A stretch of DNA of 64,000 nucleotides from Chamaea fasciata (Eukaryota > Chordata > Aves > Passeriformes > Sylviidae): positions 90,846,646-90,910,645 of the forward strand of contig JARCOQ010000003.1 in assembly GCA_029207755.1 (NCBI GenBank). Reading direction: 5' to 3'. The first letter of the stretch is position 1; every line of letters begins with the position of its first letter. A model generated the notes under the pieces. That model saw only the letters and a program-made list of their open reading frames with translations. It did no database searches and was not told the DNA's origin. Both the position numbers and the translations under genes were made by a program. Below, in pieces: positions 24,011-34,825 of this stretch.

Positions 24011-27000
24011 TGCCTTCTTAATATGCATTGGTTACCTTGGAGTAGCCACTGTCACAAAAGCCGTGCATGCAGGGCAGTTCAGGTTTGAAGCTTTATTCTA
24101 AACCACACAGAAAGATCTGGGATTGACGACTTCTCTGCAACGAAAATCAGCGTTTCCCTTCTGTATTTGCGGCTTGATGTGGGAAAACTCCAGATAATGT
24201 AACGAAAAAGCTATCAGCCCTTATGCCCAAACACCCATGCATTCCCTGTGTGTTTGTGCGCTTGCTGTGGGCACGCTGGCCAGAGTGCCAGGGGCAGATG
24301 CCAGGAGGGGCACGGCCACAGTCCTGGAGTGTGCTTGGCATCAGCATGGACATGCTGCTGGATAATAACTACCCCCTTACAGCTCTGGCTTACAAACTGT
24401 CACAGCTCTCTGGTCCTCCTGTGTAGCTCAATGTAAGAGCTTCTCCCAGGATAGGAATTAGGTGTGAAATGTTTCAAAAAGCTGAGCTAGCCCGTGTCAC
24501 TTCAGGGCTACTGAGCATGGAAAGTAGGCTAAGATGGGGCATTCAGCCCCAGGCTCCTGTCTCCAACAAAGACTGAGTTTGCAGGGATGTACTTCGTTAC
24601 GATTCAGGGCTCATGTAAAGACACATAGAACTCCGATTTCTTCAGAGGGCATTATAGCAAAGTTTATTGAAAGAAAGATTCTTTTTGTACAGTGTTTCAG
24701 TACAATGAATAGGATTGGTCCTTTAGGGCACCACCTTTTTGTAAACATCTCTACCAGCAAACAAGTTGGAAAAACACCAGGTGACAGCAAGAAGATATGT
24801 GCAAGGTTGTTTTGGGTTCCTACTTATGATTTCCCAGGCCAGACTGAGAGAATTTTGTCCTTGGCTTTCCCGCAGGCTTCAAGGCACTGCCTAGAGCCTA
24901 AGAATCCATGTTCTGACCACTGTCAGTTCCCACAGGGATGGAGTGTTACCCTTTGGTGATTGTGGCTTGCTGAGAGGACAGGTGAGTTTGAGTTCATTTT
25001 CAGGGAAAAAAGTAGCTGGTACCCCAGTACTCAGGGCTGAAGTTTAGTCAGTGATGACAGCAGAAATAAAAAAGGCAAAATAGACAGATGATGGAGCCTC
25101 ACAGGACCGTGGTAGCCAAGTGCCTTGGGAGTGGATATGAGCAAGGGGAGGCCCGTGTCAGACAATGTGTAAGACAGCATCCACACTGCATGTGTCAGCT
25201 GGGCCCAAATTCTGGGGTTTAATCCAAGATGCTGGCTGAGCTGCTGCTGTTGTGAACAAATTACATCTTAACAAACACAAGCCTCTTGGCTCATACTTGC
25301 CTCTTGTCTGAGATCTCTGCTGTTTGTCTGAAGCTGCTCCTTTGGCTCTGTTCTTGTGCAAACTCAACAGAATCACTGAGGTGGCAGGTGGTGTAAGAGG
25401 AACCCTTGGATCCAGAACAGAAAAGGATATGAGGTTTGGCAGAGTGCTGGGGTCTTACAGCACTGCCTCTCACAACCAACTTGCACAGCATGAAGATGCA
25501 AACTCCAGCTGCTCTGGCAGGCCAGCTTGTCTGCAGGGCTAATGAGGATGCTGAAACTCCCCAAAATGAACCCCATGAGCCTGAACATCCAAGGTATGTG
25601 GCTATTGCTAATATGTAGTTCTGGCATACTCTATGACTGAAGAAATGTGTGCTGTAGGGTCCTCTTCATGACAGGAATTGCTTCTCTTTTGAATTAAAGC
25701 CTGCGTTCTTTCCTTCAGCCTTAAAGTCTCATGTTTCTAATGCATTTTATAATCAAATTTTCAAAATTCTTCCAGGCAGAAGTTAGAAATATCAGCCAGA
25801 CAGTTTGGTTATAGCAACACTGACCCCACCTGAGTGGCAGGACTGATTCCAAGCACTTGAGACCCATCAGTGCTGGATGATGAAGGTACACTCAGGAACA
25901 GTGTTAGAAACTGAGAGTGAACAAAACACAGTATTTGCTTACATGAGGAAACAAAACACTTAGATATTCTGCATGACTTAGCTGCTCTCTGCTTCAGCCC
26001 TTTGGTTTAGTTAAACCTTTGTAACCTCTTTTGTATAGCCAAGCTTCCTAGACATATTACTGGGTTTGGCTCAAGTAGCAAAACTTCATTACATGGAAAG
26101 CAAATCTGAGATATGTGCAGCCATAAGATGGATTCACTCAAGACATCCAGTTAAAAACAAAGACTGATCCAAACCACAACCAATCCCACATCGATCCTTG
26201 AGTCCAAATTTTCTCAGAGTTTGAGGCTGAGGGAGGGAAAGATGCAAGCCTACATACATGGCTGGATAGTGCAACCTAAGTTTGGGACTGCCCCATGCAT
26301 TTTGCCTTCTCAATCTTGGGTTTATTTACAATTTAAATATAAATATATTTTATTATTACTTTTGCCCAATTAGCAAATATTTAAGACAAACTTTGCTTGC
26401 TAGGTGTGTGTTGAAGGCTGGGTTTTCTTCAAAGTTTCAGCCAAAACTGTTCATGTTTCTGAGAGCATCTTTTTTTCTTAATCTAATCATGGCCAGATTA
26501 AAGACAAAAACCCACTTTCCCCACCCAGTATTCTGCAAATCTTTGAAAAGCAGTGGTGCTTTTTTTTTTTTTCTCTTATTGCAAGAGGGACTTGGAACTG
26601 GACAAAATTTAACCTTACGGTTGAAATGGACTTTTTATACTCTCAGTGAAAATTTGACCAATTTATAGAGCTTTGGATAAAAACCAAGCCAGCTGCAGTT
26701 CACATGTGCTTGCCAGAGGCCAGCTAGAGATTGCAGGCTTTGTTCTCTGGTGAGTTCATGAGCATGGGACATGCTCCAGGGCCTGGAGTGGGACTTCACT
26801 AGAACTTGCAATTCCTAAGTGCTTCAGGCCAAAGCAGCTCTAAATCCAGATATTTGAAAGTACAGATTTTTAGGCTTTTTTTTCAAACTGTTTGTTTCCA
26901 GTCTACATGAAGGACATCAGTTGAACTGCATTCAGAGGAGGTGAGACATGCAAAAGAAGGAGATAATTTGGAAAAGTAGACTTGGAACACACAAAAGGAA

Positions 27001-30000
27001 TCCTGGCAGACAGCTGGGGGAACCTGAAGTATGTGAACACTGAGGTGGAAATCAGGGGATGGAGAGGAGACTGAAGCACAACAAAGCATGGAGGCAACTG
27101 GAAAGTGATGTGTGGGAAAAGGATGTGAAGGATCTCCTTTTGGCCTCTCTGCATGTTATTCTGAGCTCATTTACGAACACTTGAGGTCACTCAGATGGTC
27201 CTCCTATCCATTACTGACTCCTTGGTAAATAAACCTGGCTATGAAGACAGAATTACACATTTCTTTCTCATACCGTCATGGTGAATATTATTAAAAAAGC
27301 ACCAAAACTTCACAAAATAAAGTGTTTGTTGAACACCTCTAAAATGCAAGGAAGAGCACTGCAATCATAGTACGGACAGAAAACCAGAGCCTGGAAGTAT
27401 TCCTTGATTATTCAATCCAAGAAGTACACTGTACCAGGTTTAGTGATGTGTGCATGTTCTTTATGTGTTGCTTTCTCCAGCATCTGCAAGTCCTAAATTC
27501 TTCTGAAAACTAGGCTTAATTTAGGACAGGCATCTAAGGAATAAGGGAAACTTATAACTGCATGTGAAAAGATTTGACCTGAGCTGAGAAAGAAGAAAGG
27601 GATGATAATCTGCAGCCTAGCAGACCCTTATTCAATTATTTTATGGCATCATTTGATCCCAAAATTACTCCAAACTTGGAGGGTTCAGGAGGACTCCTTC
27701 CTTTCCGGGATGTCATGTAATTTCGAGAGGACCTTTTTTTTTAAACTTCACATTTGTTCTATTTAAAAAGGAATATGAAGTCTGTTTACTTCAGCTGAAC
27801 CTGGTGTGGCCCCTGGACACACTGCCTCTGCCATGCACGTGGTGTAACCCCTGTGGTGCTGCCAGTGCCCACCTTTGTGCTGAGACCCGCCCTTCAAACG
27901 GGCACGTGGTTGTGTCACCATGACTGCAGCTCTGTGTTGGCCTGAGCTCCCATTCCTGGCTTCTGCAGGGCTAATGGATGGGCTGCCCAGGCTTTATCAC
28001 AGTGCCCAGCATCCCTGGTGATGGCACAGGTCCATTCACACCTCTGCTTTCATACGTGTTTGTGCTGCCAAGAATAATTGTTAGTTTTAAACTGGCCCTG
28101 AAAGCAGCAGCCAGCATTCCAAAGGGATACACAGGATAAGCCAGCGACAGCAGCCACTTGGCATTTCCAGCCCTGCGGTGCAAAAGGGGATGTGTTCTAA
28201 GCACTGAGACTTCTTGAATCACTTGTGATTTTGTCAGGAATACAATTGAAAGTATCAGGATACGTACGCACAATCTCTTATTACTGTTTAAACTTAGAAA
28301 ACAATACCATATCCTGTGCCAACAGTACTACTATGGGTTATGAAGAGTTATTTTTCAGCTCTTCGGAATACCTTTCCTTTTCTGGACAATAAAAACACCA
28401 TTTCTCCAGCAACGTCTATTTCTCTGTCTTTAAACAGCTGTGTGAACCAGGTTATTCACCTATGACTACAACCAAGTCCTAGCTACAAGTGTGGGATTCC
28501 AGGAAGAAGTATTTCTGCATTTTGATTTATCTCCCCTGGCTGTAAAAACAGTGTGTGTTTTTCAAGTCTTTTTAACATTCCTCAGTATGTGACCATACTA
28601 TTGCAATACTTTGTGATAAACAGGAATTTATTAAAGCATCCTGATGTCAAATGAACTTTTTTTTATACCTTGTGTGACAAAAAGTGAAGACTTCCTAGTT
28701 TATAGAAGCCAAAAAATACTCATAGATGATACAGATTAGAGGCAAAAATTTATAGCCTGTTTATCATTCAAGACTTTAAAAGGCTTGGGTGCGAACTAGC
28801 ATAAAGGCAATGCCATTTTCTGGACCTATAGTGTTTCTGCCAGAAGTGCAATAGGACACTATAGGAGATGCAAATGGCTGCTAAACCGTGACAGCCTTAA
28901 CCAGTGACTGTAATGCATACACCATGAGAAGTAATTTAACTTAATACCTCCAGTTCAGGTTTCAGCCTTGAGAGATCTGCATATTCTTCTATTTGTGCTT
29001 GATGTTGTACAGCATGTGATACGTTTTGGGATCATTACAGTGTCAACTCTCCCGTCTTGGCCAACTTGAAATTAAATTCTGTTTCCCTTGTGGTCCCAAC
29101 TGGATGAAGTAGTTGAAGAGCTAAATAAGGCCAGGGTCTGGTTATATCCAGAAATTCAAAACTGCTTTGGCAATTTCAGCCTTTGTGAGTATCCCTGAAG
29201 AAGACAGGGAAGGAGGGTCTTGGTGCAGAGCGTGGGACACACAACTGTAGTGGTGACAAGATCTGCTGGTGGCCACGGTGCGCCAGACTCACTCCTAACA
29301 TGGAAAGCCACTTCAAAAATATAGCACTTCGGGATGGAACCCTTCCCCTGTTCCTCTCTCTGTAACCTCTGCCTGCAGACTGGTGTGAGCTGTTGCCATC
29401 TCTGCTTCCACCTTGCTCCTAGGGCAGTTCAGAAATGCCCCAGGACCAAAGCTGAATGCAAACATCCACGTGCCCAGGCAATGCCTTTGGCATCAGATAG
29501 TCAGGCTAGCCCTATAGAGCTTCAAATCTTTTCCAACCTAGCCTGGTTAAAAGCAGCACTGGGGACTCCCTAAGGGCATGGAATGGTGGGAAAAATAAAA
29601 TATCTCTGGTCTTTCTCAGGCCAGGAGTTGTTGAGAGAGTATCTCCTACTTTTCATCCCAGTGACTGGGCTTTGATGCCCTAAAGTAGGCATAACTCTGC
29701 AACTTGTAGCTCATCCATGCTTCAAAGCACCAATGAAGCCCAGCCTACTCTATGGAGAGAACACCACATCCTGGATACTTCGCAAACAAGCCAAGTGGGT
29801 TTTAGGACCGACTACCCTGAAACAGTTTGTACTGGTCGGCTATGGTGATGCCTCTCACAGGCTGTGATGGTGGGACTGGGATTTGAGGGGCCTGTTTTCT
29901 GCAGAGGTTTTGTGGGGAGCCCAGCAGTTCTGACCAGCAGCTCTGTCACTGCACAGCCAGAAAACTGGCAGCAACTTCTGCCCCTGAACATCTGGATCCT

Positions 30001-30321
30001 CTGTAGGTTCTCTGGGCCTGTCAGGCAAACAGGTTGAAATGGCTCTGGTTCGAATTAGTCACACAGGGAATACAAACAAAGGCATGAAAATGTCCTTCGA
30101 AAACTGAGTTCCCACAGAAGATAAAAGGCTGTGGAATAGTTTGTACAAGCCTAACTAATGGAGCTTTCAAATCATAAATATGACCCAGGAACAAGTCACT
30201 GTTTTTCAGGGGAGTGTCTGGCCTTTGCCTTTACTCAAAGCCATGCCAAGTGCCAGACAGCGAAGGAGCAGTCTCTGGCACAGGCAGGAGGGAGGGAGAT
30301 CTATCTCGGATGTCCAATATA
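24011..30321. other. Intergenic, no gene recognised
   Basis: Unique sequence downstream of the CpG island. The 141-codon frame at 24534-24959 has no recognisable domain and no supporting splice context. A GC-richer segment lies at about 27800-28060. Nothing here can be assigned as a gene. Confidence 0.55.
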
Positions 30322-30430
30322 GACTTCACAGAGTAGTTTGGTTGGAAGGGACCTTAAAGACCATCTAGTTCCAAGCCACCTGCCATGGGCAGAGAACGTT
30401 CCACTAGACCAAGTAGTTCAGAGCTCTACA
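30322..30430 (-). mobile_element. CR1 3'-end fragment, minus orientation
   Basis: The plus strand reads ggttggaagggaccttaaag, accatctagttccaa, then ctgccatgggcagagaacgt tccactagacca, which is the reverse complement of the CR1 3' UTR. It is truncated before the coding part. Confidence 0.88.
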
Positions 30431-32585
30431 CCTCCTCTTTAAACAACAGTGCCTCCTTCCAGCCCACCAGCAACAGACCCCTGCCTTTCCTCTGGCATCT
30501 GCCCACCAAATGCCAGTCCTCTAAAGGAGAAAATATTAGAAGGAGATGGGTGGCAGTGGTCTGTCAGCAGTTTATCAGGCTGAAAACAAATTGGGAAATT
30601 CTTCAGTTCCAGAAGAATGAAGTAAATCCAAGATTTGCATCAGTCTGAAAAGTGCTGAAGAATTCATTAGAAAAAAGAGATCACAGTCAGCCTAGGGTAA
30701 AGCTGCAAATCTGGGACTGAAACTGGGCAGGTGTCATTCACCATGCTGACAGGGAAACTGGTCCTCACACACAAAACCAATTTTCCCTGGAATCAGTCAG
30801 ATGTGGTCATGCCTGACTGGAGCTGATGTTTCTAATCTTTGTTTCAGATTATTGTTGCTTTTCCTTCTCTGGACATGCTGTTTTACTTGTGTGACTTTTG
30901 CCATTATACAAACTAAAGTAACAATTTCTTCTTTTGTCTTATGCTCAGCAAATTGCGCAGCACACTTCACTGGGAGGACAGAGCTCCAAACTGATGAGAC
31001 AGGCAAGAACATGAAAATGAGGACAAGAGAAACCTCACTGTGTTTGCTTCAAGCCCTGCCACCAGAGCCACTCTGCTAAAGTGACCTAGAATTGCAGGTT
31101 AGGACCAAACTCTGGTTTCCATATTTAGATTGGAAAAGCATTTATAAAGCAGGTGCCAAGATCTTGAACCTGTTAGTTGGTTGTCTACCACATAGTTGAA
31201 ATTTCGGTCATTAAGTGTTTTTTTATTTGGAGGTGGTGACACGAAACGTTTTTTTTTTTTTTTTTCACTTTTAACTTTAAGCCAAAACTCCCAAACCTGC
31301 TCATGGTCCTCTGCATTATCCCAACATGAAATAGTTACCTCTCTCTCCCTTGAAGTGAGTATATACATTCTCTGCATGCTAAAATACCAAAACAACCATG
31401 GGCCAACTTTTAAGTACTAAAAGAAGTTTTACAGGTATGCAACATTTAACTGAAAGGAGAAAAAAACCAAGTATTACAGTAAAATGCTTTAGAGTTGTTA
31501 GCAAGGACTGCATCTGGTGGAGCCTCTCGTGTCCCCCACGGTCATTTCTTTGCTCTAATATCACGCAATGTTTTGTCACTTCACTTTTTGTGTTCTCCAT
31601 CAAGTAAGTTAATGTTTGCTTAGCTGAATTCCTTCCCCAAAAGTAAACACAAGGATGTCATTGTGGAACTAGCATTTAGTGGTGGTCTTGCAGGTTTTAC
31701 ACACAGCTTGTGCACAGAGTGGTACTAGTGGGAGAGAATCAGCTCTTATCAGAGGCACTGATACAGCTGGCAAAGGCAGTTTTTGAACATAAAGGTCCTT
31801 CTGAGATTTAACACAACATTACAACTTTGACGGCAGGCATTGTTACCAAGATATGCTTCAGGTATTTGTTAGCAGTACCTCTTCCCTGCCCCTGGGTCTG
31901 TCCACACTCTGCCAGTGCTGTCAGGCCAAGGCTTACTGCCACTGAGGCCAATTCCTGGACAGAAGCTGGTTGTACACACTAATGAACATCATTAACAAGC
32001 AGCAAATGGTGTAGGTGCTCAAGGGTGAAAAGCTGTTGCTTTTCGACTGACTGGTGGTGTGTTGCATTAGAACAAGCACAGATCAATTCCAACACATTTC
32101 TGGCTGCGTGGGAAAAAAAGACAAGGTTGTTTTCTTTCAGTTGACTGCTTCTCACACAAGTCCTTCCATGAGGGACTTAAAACCACACTTGTAGCCTTTG
32201 TTTAAACAGTTCCAAATTACAAACATGAAAGTGCAGAAAAAATTGAACAAGCAGACAGAACAGAAAAGTTGAATGAGCATTGGCTCTTCTTATTTTAATG
32301 AAGAAATATTTCAAGTTAATATCAGTGCATATTTAGAAATAGCATGTGATACTCCCAATGCCAAATACATCAGCAAATTACAGTTTCAAAACTTTATAAA
32401 TTAATGGCAAGGAAAAAAAAGAGATTAGCATAGAGAATAAGGTTCAAAATAAACATCTGTTTTGTTTGCTGCACTGTGTCAATTATATTCCTGGTACTTA
32501 AACAGCAAGAGAGATCCAATATTTCATGTAATTAGGCTCTCCAAAATAGCAGTTATTTTCCTACAAATGAATTAAGCAGTTTGCA
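30431..32585. other. Intergenic or distal AGPAT5 3' UTR, no gene recognised
   Basis: This contains a 92-codon plus-strand frame (30801-31079) with a hydrophobic N-terminal segment, a T run near 31249-31265 and a minus-strand AATAAA at 31222-31227. It may hold the far end of an AGPAT5 3' UTR, but nothing fixes this. Confidence 0.45.
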
Positions 32586-32784
32586 TTTATTTTTGATGTA
32601 TAATTAAATGTTATTCTTAGCTGTTACAAAGAAATTTAGTCATGTCAGAGTAAAATTTCATTCCACGACTGAAAAAACTCACACTAACATAGGAACGTTG
32701 CCTTCTCGTTATACCCACTGGTAACAGTCAGCTGAGAATAGGAAGAACTACATGTAAGCACATTTGGCTGTTACATAAAATGGC

Positions 32785-32808
32785 TTTTTTTTTTTTTTTT
32801 TTTTTTTT
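32785..32808. repeat. 24-nt homopolymer T tract
   Basis: An uninterrupted T run (A run in the AGPAT5 transcript sense), downstream of the AGPAT5 stop. No retrocopy is visible beside it. Confidence 0.95.
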
Positions 32809-34505
32809 GTTTCACAGCCTCATAACAATACTGTTTTTCAACATTGTTCCCAGTCATTGTTTTTAAAATGGTTCATCAACATATCCTGAATCAATCACTG
32901 TTATAAATAACTCCAGTGACAAAATCCATTATGCAAGGACACAGAACTGCAAACTGCAAGTTGTACTGAATGATTTTAAGGTGGAACTGTAATTCCTCTG
33001 TAACACTCTGTTAAAAAAAAAAAAAAACCAAAACACAAACCCAAAACCAACCCCACATGGTAAAACCTTTAATTAACTGCCAATAGTGGAATCTGAAAAA
33101 CTGAGATATAATTTCAAGAGATGTTTAACTCACAATAGACTCTAAAACAAGACAAATCGTACTGAAGCTAGAAAGAGATGCACATTTAAAGCTTGCAAGT
33201 GTGATATAAAAATATTCTCTAGTTTTTTAATTTTGATACAGGGAGTCCAATTCTATAATGCAAGAAGATAAAATACATCTTTCCTACCCCATTGCTATAC
33301 ATATAGACTGTTCCCTTGAATCAGGAAATGGCTTTCCCCAACAAATAAATCAGCCTTGGGAATTGCAGACTTTCACAGGGTTTGTTGATTTTGCTTTTTG
33401 AAGTGTATTTTCAAGCAGGTGAAATACTGATAGGATATGCATTTCAGTGACTATTATCTACTGTGCAAATCATGTACATCAAACCTATAACTTCAACCTA
33501 AGTGCAGTCTGCATGGCCTAGAATGACTCATAATCTAGTGGGATACTACAGCACAGAGATGACTGCCAGGCTATGAAACACCAGGTTAAATCAGGTTAGT
33601 GGGAAAGGCACACGTTCCAGATTTAGCAGGAACACCTGAGGGTTCCTTGTTACCACTCCTGAAGCTACAGTGATTCTGTGCACTTCCCAAACAACAAGGT
33701 TTGCTTCCAGAAAACCGTGAGGTAACAGGAGACTTCTGCTTATGGCACATACACATGGAAGAGTGTGAGCTCAGCTGAACACTCATGATGCGAGGGGTAA
33801 TGCAGACACAAGGGAGGCTACAAGGGCTCTGGCCAGAAACAAAAACTCCACATTTCCTTACACTGCACATATTCCTTTTATGCACAAATACCAGGTGCGT
33901 AAAATAAGCTGTTTGCTCGGTACAATTTAATGTTTTGCATATGTAAAATAATCACCTAATACTGCAATTTAATCAAAAATCATGCACTAGATAAACAGAG
34001 CTTCTTCCCCATGAACAATAATTCTCAGGAACATTTTATTCTGCTTCTGGTAACATCTCATTATTTGCCAGCTTACATAGTCCCTTTAAAATAACACAGT
34101 ATTTAGTGAAAACTGAAGAGCTAAATGAAAAACAACAAAAAAGAAGTTTTGATTTTAGTTGCGATACAGCTGGGACAGATGCAACTGAGCTGCAAAATGC
34201 ACCAAAGAGTAACAAAAATTCAACATGAATATCAGAAGAATAAATATATACCCTAAATTAATCTCTGTAAATACATTCACAGGTCCACATAAGACACCCT
34301 TATGCATAACTCATAGTTCTTCAGATCTGCAGAGAGATAGATGTTAGTTCATGGGGAAAGCAATTTATCATACGACTTGGTTTATCTGTCATTATTCCAG
34401 CAAAAATCAGTAGCAAATTGAAAATCTACATTTATTTTCCCCAGACCAACCACACAGAGGCTTAAGTCACAAAATCTATTATTTCCAATATTTGATCAAT
34501 AAGGC

Positions 34506-34511
34506 TTTATT
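34506..34511 (-). terminator. Proximal candidate poly(A) signal of AGPAT5
   Basis: A canonical AATAAA on the minus strand, about 89 nt past the stop. It is followed by a G/T-containing stretch that could serve as a downstream element. Use of this site would give a very short 3' UTR. Further hexamers at 34431, 34035 and 32586 allow longer forms. Confidence 0.4.
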
Positions 34512-34599
34512 TACACTTTTTTCTATAAAGTCAGGAAAAAATTTGGTGCAATGTGCAAGAAAAGACTGCACATTTCACTGATTGGAGACTAACATCTGC

Positions 34600-34825
34600 T
34601 TATGGTTTAATGCTAACCCACAGGCAGCCAATTAAAGTTCCATATATCCATGTTTTTACATAGAGTTTTCTTCCAGATTCTGTCAGAAGCATACTAGCAG
34701 TCAGGCCACCTAAAAACAGCAATGATGGCAAAGTTTTCTTGAGGCTTAGTTTGGAATGAACACTTTTCCCAGGGAACTTATTTCTTCTTTTAGAATCCTT
34801 TGCATCATAAAATTCTATTAGTAAC
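34600..34825 (-). CDS. AGPAT5: AGPAT5 terminal coding exon with stop codon
   Basis: After the acceptor ctgcttatag the frame reads LLIEFYDAKDSKRRNKFPGK, then SVHSKLSLKKTLPSLLFLGG, and continues to a natural TAA at 34600-34602 (74 codons plus one split codon). Two hydrophobic stretches, around TLPSLLFLGGLTASMLLT and TWIYGTLIGCLWVSI, probably place the C-terminus in the membrane. FPGKSV.SKLS.KKTLPS and GRKLYV.TWIYGTL.GCLWV match the human C-terminus closely. An upstream in-frame ATG inside the intron extends this frame artificially; the splice site sets the real boundary. Confidence 0.97.

Larger units (their letters stand above)
32586..34599 (-). other. AGPAT5: Probable AGPAT5 3' UTR with several poly(A) signals
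   Basis: This is the sequence immediately downstream of the AGPAT5 stop on the minus strand. It is AT-rich, with no recognisable interspersed repeat and no long reading frame, as expected of a vertebrate 3' UTR. AATAAA hexamers on the minus strand lie at 34506-34511, 34431-34436, 34035-34040 and 32586-32591. The first lies about 89 nt after the stop. A 24-nt A tract (minus sense) at 32785-32808 could cause false internal priming in cDNA. The true 3' end cannot be fixed from sequence alone; the lower boundary given is simply the last hexamer I noted in this block. Confidence 0.5.

Noticed and set aside
24534..24959. 141-codon plus-strand open frame just downstream of the CpG island
   Set aside because: No recognisable family and no splice or start context that ties it to the island.
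1..31000. Avian beta-defensin or XKR5 exons expected by analogy with the mammalian AGPAT5 neighbourhood
   Set aside because: No six-cysteine defensin pattern or XK-family membrane segments were found in the open frames on either strand.
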